In this document: positions 14,601 to 29,600 of the stretch, piece by piece
Layout of the letters: every line of letters begins with the position of its first letter
Position numbering within the stretch: the first letter of the stretch is position 1
NCBI GenBank assembly: GCA_009617715.1
Contig: VTFK01000474.1
Coordinates: 248,001-312,000 of the forward strand
From: Plectrocnemia conspersa
Taxonomy: Eukaryota; Arthropoda; Insecta; Trichoptera; Polycentropodidae
Direction of reading: 5' to 3'
Length of the DNA stretch: 64,000 nt
Program-made: the position numbers and the translations under genes
Notes under the pieces: generated by a model
The model's database searches: none
What the model was told of the DNA's origin: nothing
What the model saw: the letters and a program-made list of their open reading frames with translations, nothing else

Positions 14601-17600
14601 TAAACGTAAATTTTTTAGAAGTAACATTTGATTGACATAAGCAATATCATGATTATTAACAAAAGTACTACTAACTAACCTTAAATAATATAATGTAATA
14701 ACATAGAGATAAAATTTTTGGTTAAATTTATTTAAAATAATAAGGAGGGAAGTTAATATATTTAATATTAAAATTGCTTATTTTCCAAATAGACTGCATA
14801 AAAATAAAATAAAAATACGATAATATTTTTCAATATATTTAATGAGCTGCTAATTAAAATAAAATAGCAGTAACTGTGTAGTTTGAAATATTAAGTTATG
14901 CAGATAAAAAAAAAATATAAATATATTTTATTTCACTCTCCTATAATTCAACTTAAACCTTACTTGAAAACAATTAAAATGTTAGATATTTTGTAAGAAT
15001 TTTAGCTAACTTTTGTAATATATTATTTTATACCATATTTGTTAGAAGTATACTTAAAGACGATTTAAGAATAATATACATATAATTATTATATTAAATC
15101 AAATAAATATATTAATTTTATGTTAAGCAGCATTAAATTATTAAATATCATTGATTTAAAAAAAATACTTAACGAAGGTTAATTGCTGACATGCTTATTT
15201 AAAACTGATGTTTTTATAAATAAAAAATATGTATTTAAGAATTTCTTGGAAAAGTATCTCTTCTTCAAGATCCTTTGAGGAATAAAACATATTTAATCAG
15301 TGTATTTTGTTAATTATATAAACCAGTCTAGTTATAAAAAAATTATTCGTTTTTAATTGTACTTAAAAAAATAGTATTTTAATAATTAAATAACCCAGAT
15401 TATTTAAAAATCGATATTTTTTAAAAAGACGGTATGCAAAATTTTAAATAAAAATACACATCATACATTAATTTATTTGTGTACCTTATTCATAAATTAT
15501 GATCTAATTTTGTAGTTAATAATATGTATTTATAGTAGAAATAAATTAAAAATATAAATATACATTACATTTTTATAATATTATTAATACATATTTTCAC
15601 TATGCGCATACTGTGTATTAAAGTAATATTAACAGATTTTTTTGCTCCCTTTTCAGGTGGTTCTTGGTGTGGGTCTTCTTCAGGATACGCTGTGTACTAC
15701 AGCGAGACTTCTACCATCACCGTATCCGTGAAATTGTTCCACGTGAGAATAAACACGCCGTTTGAATTCAAACTCAGATACAAGTTTGTGTCGCAGATGG
15801 AGGCCATAGTCAGGTATGTGTATAAGAAATTGTATTTATGTCTGTGAAACTATATTTTTTTATACGTAGGTATTCTATATTGAATTGTTTCAATCTGTCA
15901 ATGTTTCTGTACATGTAGAATCATTGCTTTTTGCAATTGAAAATATTGATCCCAACACTCCATTTTGCTTATTGTGGTTTTCAATTTAAAATTTCATATA
16001 ATTATCTTTGGCATTTAAGCACCTTAACAATGGGTTTCTTGACGTCTTAAAGTCTTGACGTTAAAATAATTTTTTTAGACATACAAAGAAAATATTTTAA
16101 TGAATAATAAATTCATTAGAACAGTCTTACCCTAACAAACCATAAACATAGTATTTGATCATTTAATTTTTAATAATAATAAAACATACGATAAAAATGT
16201 GATACTCAATATATTTACATATTAACTTAGTAATTTTGTTCAAAATTACATATTTTACATAATTAATTTTAACGGCGTTCATTACAATACCCTCGTTTGC
16301 ATATACATTAAAAAAGCGTTCCGATATTTTTTTTTATTTTATTATAATTAAAAATTGAAATGTTTTAAATGTTATATTATAATATTGATATATTTATCGA
16401 TGTAATGTATTATTTTAAACATAATAAATAAATATTTGTCATTGAATTGGACACGAAGTTTAGGAAATGCTGCAAATTGCTTAAAAAGACCCTTGCGTTT
16501 TCCCAAGGGTCCTTTTTTAACCAAAAATAAGATCGAGGTCCAAACGCAGGTCCTATTCGAATAAAGCGGCGTCGAATCCCGCGGGATTCGCCCCTGAAAC
16601 TTAATATACTTTTGCTTTCAAAGTGCCGGGACGGAGCTGCTTAATTGCGCAAAGTTTGTGCGGGCCCCCACTATGGATAGTCTTTCGTTTCATCTTCAAG
16701 AATATAAATGTGTGTATATATATGTATACTATGCATCTATATTTACATAGAAGCTCTTTTATAAAGGATGTAACATTAAAAATTTGCAATTTTAAAAAAT
16801 AACTATTTGTGAACCGGTTAGAATTTTTAAATGGGAATGAGAAAATCTTTAAAAAGTTAACCGTCTTGTATTGATTTAAAATTGATACAATTGATCAATA
16901 CTCTCATAGAATGTGTGAATTACATTTTAAAAGTAAAACACATTTATTGTAATAAAGTTGAACATCTTGAATTTTTTTGCTCCCATAAACGATCTTTCTC
17001 CAAATCTTTTATGAAAGTTTCTTTAGAACATAACGTTCTTACCAAGATCGTAGAAATATTTTAATGGTAAACTGGATTGCGAATATTACATAATACGCAA
17101 TTTTTCGAAACATTAAGGCAGATAGTCCACGAAATCATTTGCATACAAAAAAAAACTGAAATGTAACTGCTATATTAATGCATGTAAAGTTGTGTAAAAT
17201 ATCACTGAAAAAACTAAAGAATAATCTAGTTAGATTATCTGAACAAGCAAAGTCCAAGAATTAACTTACGAATAACCCATGAAAAGCTTTATCGAAGGTT
17301 TTTCAAAATCAGTATATACTATATACATCTACTTGTATTTCTTCATTAAGATATTTTGTTACTGTTTTAGTGAAAGACACTATATAAGTGTCCGTACAGG
17401 ATTAAAACCATGATGTTAATTCAACAAAGCTTGATTAAAAGTGATTAAAGACGTATCTATAAATTATTATTTTTTTTAATTTTTGCAGGAGTATTATTAA
17501 ATATTAAAGTATTGAGAATTAGATTTAAAGGAGCAGCGAGATTGGCTTAACATTATTTTAAAATAAAATCAGTCTCAAAAAAACATAATGTCTTTTAACT

Positions 17601-20600
17601 TCAAAATGCTATATTAAAAATCTGAGCATTGTTGACCAATACTATAAGAAATTAGCGACTTAGCTAAAAAACGATAGATAATCAAAACTTTTATTAGGTT
17701 ATTACATCGCATTTAGCATAATTAAGTGGATACAATTCTAACATAACTAGAGATTAGGAGTTTGATTCAAGGCAATTTAATACATTAAAAACAATTTTAT
17801 CATAATGAAAAATACAAGTTAATATCAATATTTATGCAGATGTAATGTTGCAGCACTGAAACAATAAATATTTCAACGATATTATATTTTTAAACATTAA
17901 CTTTTATTTAGGTACTTTTTATTGTAAAACTTAATTTAATCAACCTGTATATTGCGTACTACAATATATACGTAGTTACGTATATACGTGAAAAATGGTT
18001 GAATAAATATTCGTTTACTTGCTTTTCTAGCTGTGGTATCGTTGAATTTCTTTTGAGATATCTGCGACCTCTCCGAAGAAACGCTTTAATTATAATTTTA
18101 AATTGAGTTCAACGTTCGCTAAGAAATCTTAAAAGAAAGTAGTAAACGTATAATAAAAATAAAATACAGTACTCGGTTTTAAATAAATAAATTTAACAGT
18201 AACCTTTTTGTCTTTGGCTTCCAAAGTACACATATAGAATATTTATTGATGAAAAATAAAAAAAATAATTAACGTATTCAGTAATAATAATTCCTAATTG
18301 TCTAGAAACAAATAATAGATTATAGGAATATTTGAAAAGACGTTAGGTGGTATATTTTGATATTACAATTTTAAAATTCGCAAAGACTTTTTAATTACCG
18401 TTTTCGTTCATAAATATATGTACTATTGCGAACTTAGGTATTAATTTAGGAAGCGTAATGTATTTTTTCTTACTAATCACCACGATAGTTTAATATTTAT
18501 AAAATCCCTTTAATACCTTTTTTGCATATAACGCTAATACTAAAAAGGGACCTAGACTTCTATAGTACAAGTTTGTTTTGTCCGCTTCTCTTTATTTGAT
18601 AAATTGGTAATATAACTTTTATAAATCAGTTTTACTCATGAACTTCAAATCACAAAAAAACAAACTTGAGAAGCTTTATAATAAAAATTATATTATAAAT
18701 ATAATAATGTTTCTTAAGGCCAAAATACGGTATTCGAAAATATGCAACATAAATAATTTAGTGCCTGCGGGTTCGAATCCTGCAGTAGAGGAATTTTTCA
18801 GATAAATTTTTATTTATAAAAGTAACAGACAAGCTAAAAAATGTGATAGATATTAAAATAATAGTTATTAATCATTAATAAATAGATAATCAATTTGATG
18901 TCTTTTTCGTGTAAGTATTGATTATGTTCTGTTTTATTATATGTCTCATGTTACAATGGAAGACGAAAATAAAATTGTTTATAAATCTGAGAAAAAAATT
19001 AAGAACACTTGCATAATTATACTGACAAATAATAAATAAGTATAAATACAATAACAAAACTGTATATAAATACATAATGTTAAATATTAATGTCCTAAAT
19101 TTAGTAGGTTTATTAAAATACCTTAAACTTAATATCAAACCAAACTTCGAATTTTTTTTTAATTTTTAATTATTCTAGTTTTATTTTACTGCTATTTACC
19201 CATAGATTTTTTAAGCACCTCTTGTGAAATCAGGTATTTTAATAAAAACACAAACTCATAATTTTTATTGTAAAATGTACTAATTATTTTACAATAAAAA
19301 TTATGAGTTTGTGTTTTTTTTATTGGTAAATTAATTAATTCTATTAACATTATATTATCATCGCCTTTATAATGACAGAATTGCTTTACATATAACTTTA
19401 AAAAAACACATAGCAACTTCTCGGTTATGACAAACACCTACTTATTCTATATCGAATCAAAGCCGAAATAAAGTCAACATTTGCGACCGGACCCTCTTTC
19501 GGACTTGTCAATAAGGACAGGGCTTATTTAATCGAAAACCTTTGTCCTTTCCACGGGCGAAACCCTTATAAGTATTTTCATTTTCTACAACTTTGCCATC
19601 TCTCCCTCCATGACTAAAATCCAACTCCGTCTGACCTGGCACCGCTTCTTTCCTTAATAACGAATCGATAAATTCTTAATCACCCCTTGTGTCTGAAAGG
19701 CCACTTTGATTAGTTTGGAAAGAAGTGCTCTGTGCAAATTTGTGCTTCTTTTCGTGATTGGTTTCTCAAATTTATAATCACTTTTGCTGGCGACGCCTGA
19801 TTCAGCGAATTTTTAATGATAGGGATTGTTTTTGTAATCGTTGGAGAAGATCGCTCTAGTATACTTTAATTGAAATTGATAGCATACTCTTCTACAAAAT
19901 ACGTATAAGTATCCAGCTTAATTTTGATAAAAACAAACGGAAGATACTGAGTTCGTTAATGGTTATTTTATAATCGTGAAAAATTGCAACCAAAAATTTT
20001 TTTATAATTTAATCATTTTTCTGTATTTTTATAAATTAAATTTTTTTAATAATAAATGAGATTGTTTTAATCAGGCACGTATGGTGAGATACATTTCCTT
20101 TCACTCGCTCGTTAAGTGATGAGGGTGAGTGAGAAGAAGTGGGCGTGCGGTCGCATGTAACGCACGCCCTTATATTTCACTCAAAGGGGAAAATAAGGAG
20201 ATATTCTGCACTTATGATAAATTTTATCTTATTGTTATTTTTTTTTCAACTTGTTTTAATATTTTGCATTCGTATCAGATTTGGAGCACCATCAGCGCCG
20301 TCGGAACGAGGTCAAGTTTCACCAGGGACGTACTGCACGAGAAATTATGAAGAGTGCTATAGAAAGCCATGCAGATTGCAGAGTCCCAATTATCCTGGAA
20401 TGTATCCAAGGTATGCATATACCACATAAAAATTATACATATTGAATATTTTGAATTAAAAATACGCTTTTAAATACAGAAACGTTACGTGTTATTGGAG
20501 CTTACGTCAAAAAACTGTTCCGAATTGCAAACACGCTATGATTGCTGTTCGACAAGAAGCTGAGCACAAAATGCAGATGAAGAGATCAATATCCATGACT

Positions 20601-23600
20601 AGGTATTAGCATTATTTTTATTTAATTATTTACTTATAAATTTATTATTGATTAACAAGTGTCAAAGATGTTTTATAAAATATATATTTTACGAAGCTCT
20701 ATTGCTTAATTTATAAATATAAATAGCGAAAAATGTCGTCAACCTTGCGTTAATTAATGTAAAAAATAAATTAAAACATTAAGTGTTTCCTCTCGGACCT
20801 ATATAATTTTTGCCTCAGATATTTAAAGTGGCCCACCCGGGGCCATTAACGTAAGTCGTTTGACATTTATAAGAATATGTACATACTTATCATAGCATAA
20901 CAATTTTGTTATGTTCCTAAAAGGAAACATAATTATTTAGAATATTAAGATAAATTATTTTTAAATATTAAAATGGTCAATAATCTGAACAGTATTGTTC
21001 ATGACAATATTACGCGAACCTTAATAAAAATATAAATTAACCCCTGATGTAGGTACATGTGTTATCAAATATTTTTAATTAACAAAGAAACCGCACAAAA
21101 ATCATTACACAAAAGTTCCTTTGATGTATTGTTTATATTCATCCTTAAATATCATTTTTATAAAATTAAATTTATATGCGTCAAATACGTTTTATTGATT
21201 TATTACATTTTTGTAAAACACTTTAAGCTGTTTACAATTAAAGTTTTACAGATGAATTTAACTAGTTTTTTGGGATACTTTTTTAACTAGTTTTTGCCTA
21301 TATAAAAAAAAATTGCTGTGTGCTTCAATGTCGTTGTATAGCATCTTTCTTTATAAATTAAGTCTTCAATAAGCTCAGTATTTCTCTAGTGTAAATACGG
21401 TATTGACAAGTTGGCAAAAAATTAGGCTAATGAAATAGTATTTTCTCCATGATAATATAGATTAATAATTTTCGCATGTGTTTGTGACCATCAAAGCGAT
21501 ACGTAAACCACCTTTGGGCTTACACACAAACGCATACACACATCACCTTATTACAATATATATAAATTACGGGGTAAATGAAGCATTCCCACAGGTACGA
21601 CTACGTGAAAGCACAACGTAAATAACTAATTGCGTACTTATTGTCATTGTAGCCTGAACAAAACCGGCCGAGCTTTGAGGGCCTGGAAGGAGTGCACCGG
21701 CGAAAGGGACCATTTGATATTCTACGACGGAGGATCGACAAACGACCCAGTGCTTGTGAAATATTGCGGAGGAGACTGGCTGCCAAGGGTCGTGTCCAGG
21801 TGAGGTCCTGCAAATTAATTCAAACCTTTCCCATTGAAATGTTCATACTTGGGTTAATCAAAAAGCTCAATCACTAATATTTTATATACTTAATTCTGTA
21901 TATATGTAATATAGAATATACAATCAAAGATTTAAATATTATTTTGTAAACGACTACATTTTTTTTGCAGGGGTCCAGAAATGCTAGTAGCGTTTCATTC
22001 GTCCCCCTTTAGCATCCCCCTTCATTCGGCGACTGCCACGTCTCCTCTAAGGGGGTTCGAACTGGACGTGGATGTCATATTTACGGATTCTGAGAGTCTT
22101 GACTATTCTAGGTAAGATATACAATTATTATTTTAGGGTATTCAAGATATGGTTTAATGTGGTTTTAAATATGTTTTTGAAACAATTAAAAACATTGATT
22201 AAGAGCTAATCTAAAATATTCAACTCACAATTAAAGAATAAATAAAAAAACACAGAGATAAGATACTATTTATTATTTGCATAATTCCGAATATTTCAAT
22301 ACAAGCAGAAAAACTATGACTTTTTAGTTTTTCTTTCAAGGCAAAAATGTGAAAGCTAAATGAATGTGTTTAATAAATAAAGATTTTTTTTATTGTAAGG
22401 CAATTTATTGCATTCTATATACTATCAGGGGTTAATAAATTCATAAGTAGTCATAGAGTCTATTGAATAAATCTTATATAATACCTAATACAAGGGTAGG
22501 TCAATAAGTCCTTACGAAACAATAGAAAAACACATTATTTTGATTTGATTCATTTTTATCTATTTTTCAAGGCATTTCAAACTGAGATTCCAAAAGTCCC
22601 TTAAAAAAAAGATTTTATTTCGGCGATGATATTTTAATTTTTTTATGTTTTCTTTATGTTTGGAAACAGGAAAAAGTCCCTAAATGCGGCAACAATTTAA
22701 AATGTAATTGATACATTTTTTCCTTTGATTGTCTTAATGGAAGAGCACTTTCTTTTTGGCAAAATGTGGGCGTATTTTTTTAATTTTATACTCAACCTAT
22801 ACACAATAGTAACGCATAATACTCTTAATTTATATTTCGTCTTTTTTCAAGGAGTCAATGTAGATTATTCTATCTGTATCTCAAAAACCTTGCCGGTTCT
22901 TCGCCTTTTTTGGGGCCAGATCGGTTCCAGAAACCCACTGTTTCGACTGTTTCTTCGTCTCTGGAGTGTAGTAATGAATTTATGTTTTATCAACGGTTAT
23001 GTGTTATTGCGACGGAAAAGTGCCAAACCAGCCACTGAATTGTCAATACGATTGAGTTTATTCTGCATGTGAGCATATTTGCCGATATTTTTTTCATACC
23101 CAATTTTTTGTTAAAAATTGAAACCACTGAGCCATGTGCTTTGTCTATAGCCTCAAAAAATTCGCGTACTTTGACTCATCGATCGCTTAAGACCATATCG
23201 TAAATTTTGTCGATTATTTTTGGCGTAGTCACCTCAAGTGGACGTCCTGAACGATGTTCATCACTCATTGAAAACAATTTTAAATGCTCGTAAAAATGTG
23301 CCATGAACCTTATCCAACTCAGTTTCGATTTCTTTCGGTGCTTGCCTTTTAAATCAAAGTGCTTAATGACTCCACAAAACTCGTTTTTTTTTTATTGTAC
23401 CAAAAATAATAAAGGTTTGCTTCAGTCGATTCTAAAAATGAAAGAACGCAATGGAAATGGCTGACAATTTGACAGCATTCTATTGATAGATGTTATTTAA
23501 CATAAAAATACTTGTTTTGCTACTACTAATACCATTTCGTAGATTTTATAAAGACTTATTGACTAACCCTCAACTTAAATTTTTGGTAAAAAAATATTTT

Positions 23601-26600
23601 AAAAATTATTTTAAAATAGAATTATATCTACAGTAATATAATATTTTATTATACTCACATAGTATATATTTGAAAAAAAATTAATTCCCGAAAATTTTCG
23701 AAAAACAGAAAATAAAATTTCTTAGTTTTCGAGAAATATAAACATTGAGAGACGCACGCATAAAAGCAACCAGAAAATTCCATAAAGCAGCTGAACTGTC
23801 TTATAAATAGACCTATTCTATACTGTAGAATATTAGTAGAAGTATTAATTCATAAAAAAAACAACTACAGTAGACCCTCCAATAACACGGTAAATTGGGG
23901 ACGTGTTATTTGGATGCCCGTTACTTTATGTGTGAGCGAGCTAAAAAAATGATATCTCTCTACACGCGCCTATTGAAAAAAAATAACTATTTTCTAGTCC
24001 CCAACTACACGCACCCAAGCAGCACGTCCATAATTTACCGTGCTATTGGGGGGTATACTGTAAATTTTTGTTCATTCACATAAAAAAGTAGATTTCCGGC
24101 TAAGCGTTCTCTTATCTAAAAAGAGGTTGGTGGGCTAAATAAGTTTGGGAACCTCTGATCTAAAGTAATAAAATATTATTTTAAATAATCTGTATATATG
24201 AAGGAAAAATATTTTTTTATGCTTTTAATGCATTTATCGCCAAAAAACGGATTTAATTTGTTGATAAGTTAAATTTGCTAGCAACTATTTTTTTTTCCAG
24301 ACCTTATTTTTTTGTACTTAAACAGAAATTTAATTCTAATCGAACTTAAATTTTTATAAATAGCCCAACCACGTGTCGTCACGTGGTATTGAGACATGAG
24401 AATTTTGATCCTAAATTTCTCACGTTAGTTTTCACTTGTGTAACTTTACTATTGCTTTTACTGATATTTTAGATAAAAATCTAATCTATTCTGCATCTGT
24501 ACTTTCTATTATCCAAATATATTAAGTACAACCAAAATACCTAGGTATGTTTCGCGCCCCATCTGGATTAATAAAACGATGAGCAGCAGTTAATAGATTC
24601 AACTCCTTCTCATTAGTCAGTCCGGCTCGTTTTAATTCAATTTACAGCCGCCGCGTCGTTCTGCTCTGCTCTCCGGAATAAAATTACCTCTGAAGAGTTT
24701 TTTTCGACGTTTCCTCTCCCCACCGCCACACCTCTCCACCCCGCTACTCTTTTAAGCTCTCCCCGAAGCTCTCACCTACCATATTTTTTAATATTATTTG
24801 AAGTCTGAGTCCACGCCTGCGGAATTAATTTTTTCATCACTGTCCCTTGTCAATTGCTTTTGTGCCGCTTTTAATGTGCGAGAAAAAAGTGGTGTTTTTC
24901 AGACATCACTCGAACATAATCACCGAAATTGCTATAATGCTTTGCGCCGTGGAAAATAAATTGTACGCCTCCGAATAATTTTCGTTAATAATGAATCGTT
25001 TTTTAATGATGTGCGTAGTACATAATCTGTGAGCGTTGTAAAACAACTTAAAATTATGGCAAACAATGGTAATTAAATGTAATGAAGCGAAAATATATCT
25101 TAAATCAGTATAATTAATGTTTTTTATATATACAATAATGGCCTCATTAGATTAAGCTCTTTATTAACATATAGGTATAAAATAAAAAATATGAACTTAA
25201 AAAAATTAAATGTTACGTGATATTATTAAAATTTTTGCTGTTATTGTTTTTTGTTTGAGGAAGTTCAAATAAAATGTTTGTTTACCGTTAAAAAATTCAT
25301 ATTGTCAAAAAATTGTTGGAGTGTTAATAAAAAAACTGTCCCTCTTTTCCTACCTGATCTAAATGCGAGCCAATCAAATAGAAATGTGCAATTTTTTTTC
25401 TTGTACCTTTAATAGTAAAATTTCTGAAAACAAGTCCATTAAAACTTTGGTTTGTGTTTTGCTATGAAATATATTCAATAAAATAAAAGTTTTACGTCTA
25501 AGAGATGATAAAATATTCTTAAAAACATACTAGTTCCTCAACTCATCGAAGCTATAGGACAAATCATTAACTAAGCTCACACAAATCAGATACACTATTT
25601 CTTACAATTGAACATTTACAAATGTGCTAAATTCATTTTCAGAAACGAGAAGATAGACAATCTTTGTTAAGCAATTAATCAAAGTCAAATACATAGATTT
25701 ATGTTTCCTTTACAAATCTGCGTCTTTAAATGCTTATTTCCTCAATTAGCGAACGCCAACAAACTTTTAAATCCTCACGTTTTTGACCTACGTTCTGACG
25801 AGTCCCTTCACGTTCTTAAAAATTATCTTTTTATATTATATGACACCGCTTTAAAATAATCAATGAGTGACCTAAAAAATGCTTAATGATAATACAAGAA
25901 ACATGACCATATGGACTCTCTAAAATTAAGCCTCTACAATTGTTTCGCAAACAATTGACCATCAATAAACACAATTAAATCGGTTTACACTTCTGCGCAA
26001 TGAAGCACATTACTATCCATTTCATATTCTTTTTTTTTTGCTCATTACTCATTCATTTAGTTTATTGTGAGACATAATATTGCGAACAACTCGACACTCT
26101 TTTCCCAAATTTAAAAAGGCTTTGAAGAAAATTCTGTAACATAATAACGTTATTACTTTTGTACTGTGATTACCAGGGAGGCTCGTCGTTGCGAATTCCA
26201 CGTGCACGCCTCGTCAGGGGCCACCACCCTTGCGCCTGCGGTCGCGGGGGCCCCCGTGGTGACGAGCAACGAAGACGCCACCCGGGGGCGCCGAGGGAGG
26301 CTCTTGTCACCAAGGCACACGCTCCCACCCAACACCACCTGCATGTGGACATTTCACGGACGACCAGGTAAACATGTTTACTTTTTTTTAATTATTCTAT
26401 CAAAACATTTTTTGTAGATTTTTCAGCGGCAGAGGTGGTAGGGAGATCGTTTGTGATGTAGGTGGTAGTTAAACTATCTTTTCAATTACATAACGATTTT
26501 ATAAACAATCTATACAATCTCACGAAATATTTTAACAAATTATTGATTCGGCATTAATAAATTTAAGTTGTAGTTTGATGCTTAAAAACCTGACGAATCG

Positions 26601-29600
26601 AATAGGAGGATTATTATTTTAAATGTATGAGTAACAAACTCTCATAATTCAAAGTTAGAAAGGCTTAAATGGTTATATTGATCATTGAGATTAAACTTTG
26701 AAATTACACTTCAACTAATGATGGATCGTATGTCTCTCATAGTTGTTTGCCCCACTATCATCTTTCAAATATATAATTTGAAACTATCGCAAGTATTAAA
26801 GTAATATATATTTTAATTTATATTAAAAAAAAATTTAATAAAATTAATAAGGAAAAAAATAGGACAAGGATATCTCTAATAGTGGCATAAAAGCTCAACC
26901 ATCTTATAAAAACACAATGACGTTGTTGAAGTATACTTTTTTTAAAAAATGTACGCTAAATAAGATTTGAGAATGTTTAACCCAATACTACCATATCACG
27001 TTATATAACATATTCAACTTTACTTAAAGTCTAATAACAAATAAAACATATATATGTATGATTTACATTAAAAATGATTTTTTTAATTACAGTTTTTTCA
27101 ATATTTTGATAACATTATAATAAATATTTTATAGTGGATATGTACTACCAGTGAACATTTTAGTGAAATCATATTTAAGTACATTTTCACCGAAACATAT
27201 ACTTTAACTAGTGAAATTATATATTGCTCTAAAATGTCTATGAAACTGAATTTAACAATCCAGAAATGTCCATTCGCTATAATCTAAATAAATTACTCAC
27301 ACTCATCTTGACCTAATGAAAGTTCTAAAACTAACTATAGTTTCTGACTTCAATTAGGTTAGGTTTGTGTTTAGTTCAATTTATTTTAAATATTGTAGTA
27401 TTCTGTCAAACGATGTGTTTTCACAATTCAAAAGAGCAGTGAGATTTTAAAGCAATACTTTTCATACATTTCAACTGACTGAGTTAGTGAAATTAAATTA
27501 AATTTATACTAGTGAATTCACATTTACTGTAACATATACACTACATTGGTTTGTTTACAATTTATTAGCTACAATGTAATAAAAATAAAATAAATAAAAC
27601 GTTGATGGTTACTACGAAGTAAAAAAAACAAGATATAAAAGAAAACAATGGATTTGGTTGTTATTTAAGTGTATTAAGCTAAAAGTCTGAAACCATTTTA
27701 ATGTGTTTTTCAGCCTTCAAACGATATATGCTTTGGCATGTTGTGCTTATATTTAAATTTATGGATGTTTCTATCGCAGTTTCCAAAACATGAGATTAGT
27801 GGGTTAGTGTGGATACGTGAGATATTTTTATATTATTTTTTGGTATTAAATTGATAGTGTTCTTTGATTATTTTTATTAAAGGTTATTATTGATTTTTTA
27901 TGATAAGTAATGAATAGTGTATTACATATTTTTTTAAACATTTATTTTGAATCATTTCTAGGGTAACTCCACACCTATCAAGCGTATTAAAATGAGTCTG
28001 AATAATAATTTTTTTATTTTATTTTATGTTTTATATAATTAAATATTAATTAAATATTACAGTTTAAAACTGAAACTTACATAGCTAACACAGATCAGGA
28101 CAAGGCAGAGTTCCTAGCTAACGCATTTTACATATAAGTGTACAGGTTTAAGCTTAGGTATTTATCGATAGATCTTTATTTTACGTTACAAAATTTGTCT
28201 AGTTTTTGCAAATTAAAATGGTTGAGCAATACTCAAAATATTTCTTTAAAATTTTAAATGATTTTTTCATTTGTTTGCGATTGGTTTAAAATAATAAACA
28301 ATTGTTAAAATATCTGTAGCTAGCCGTATTTTAAAATCATATTTTTTATTTTGGAGCATTGTTTGTACACAAAATAGAAACGGCCCGAGAAATCTTTCAT
28401 GAGGTACTCCAGATTCGAGTGTTTATTATTTAATAAAACAACATAGCTTCTACTTTTTAGGTATGAGTGTATTAAATGTATCAGATATTTAGGGATCTTA
28501 CATTTGTACAATATCTGAATCAAATCGCTTCGTAATACCATGTTGAAATTTTTATATATAAAACATTTAAAGGCCTCTAGTATTTTTTATAATGTGTATA
28601 ATCTGTTGTCATGTATTTTTTGTCAAAGTCGAACTGTTCACTAATAATTTAATTTTTCAGAGATTATTTTAAACGCATAAGAATTATTTTTTTTATTTTA
28701 TTTTATTATTTTAAGCGCATGAGTATGATTATTTCACTAAAAGACGATTATAAGCTGATCTGAATTGTAGAATCATTATTGGGTGAATTTAAGCAGCATA
28801 CCAAATAGTAGAGAAATGACTGAAATAAAAACAAAAATTAAAGATGTTTGTTGAGTAATAAATTTTAATTCCATAAAGGTTTTTAATTACTGTGTTATCT
28901 AATCTGACAATTTAATGACATTTTTTATTTTTCATGTTTTTAATGACACCTAAAATTTTTCTTTAACTTATTTTTTAAGTGAAATTGCTACCTACCATAA
29001 TTGCTTTTATTTTTCTTATTAATCAAGTTACTCTGTTTTCGTGAGTTTGTACGATATGTAAAATGCGTTAGCTAAGATCTCTGCCTTGTCCTGATCTGTG
29101 TTAGCTATGGAAATTTCAATTTTAAACGATGGATTTTATGTTTTTTATCTTTAAATGATTAAGTTATTTCCAGTTATAAATTAATTGCAGGTTTTAACGT
29201 TTTTAATGTACGCAATTAATCAGTTTGGTATTGAAATTTTTATTTGCAAAAATTTAGTTTTTTAAGAGTGCTATCTGAATATTTTTTTAATTTTAAATAA
29301 TTTAATAATTGGTAACGTAAATGTAATATTGTTATACATATTTATATTCGCGAGTAATAAATCGTATGAATTAAATTAAAATATAATCTTGATGACATAT
29401 CAGTTATAATATGTCATCATTCATAATGGCAGTTGTAAATCAAGCTAAAGATACTCACATTTAATATCTTAATTGCAAATTACACAATCCAAAATTAATT
29501 TCCTTATCTAATCACGCAGGCGATCTGGTGTGGATCTACTTCGTGAGCTACTCTCATCAGCCGCTAATACCCCAATCAGAGCGCGAGGAAAGCGTCCCTG

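Larger units (their letters stand above)
15814..20278 (+). other. Intron (4.5 kb)
   Basis: AT-rich intron. It contains a hairpin at 16481-16520 followed by a GC-richer patch to about 16690, an orphan tRNA B-box-like motif at 18767-18783, a perfect 33-bp inverted repeat at 19244-19318, a GC-richer patch at about 19480-19720 and a GTGAG-rich MITE copy (20074-20186) close to the exon D acceptor. No coding sequence is seen. Confidence 0.75.
22112..26176 (+). other. Intron (4.1 kb)
   Basis: Holds a dead mariner (22491-23572) and a TA-flanked MITE (23866-24062). A GC-richer patch at about 24540-24980 has no coding signature. A short motif at 25990-26020 recurs near 57480. The rest is AT-rich. Confidence 0.75.
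26368..29519 (+). other. Intron (3.2 kb)
   Basis: AT-rich intron with an ACTAGT-ended repeat (27208-27513) and Jockey remnants in opposite orientations (28080-28135 and 28320-29109). Confidence 0.75.

Noticed and set aside
18767..18783. tRNA gene suggested by GGTTCGAATCC
   Set aside because: Only a B-box-like arm is present; no acceptor stem, anticodon arm or A-box can be folded around it.
22725..23072. 115-codon plus-strand open frame
   Set aside because: It is the antisense shadow of the mariner transposase remnant, which reads as known protein on the minus strand.
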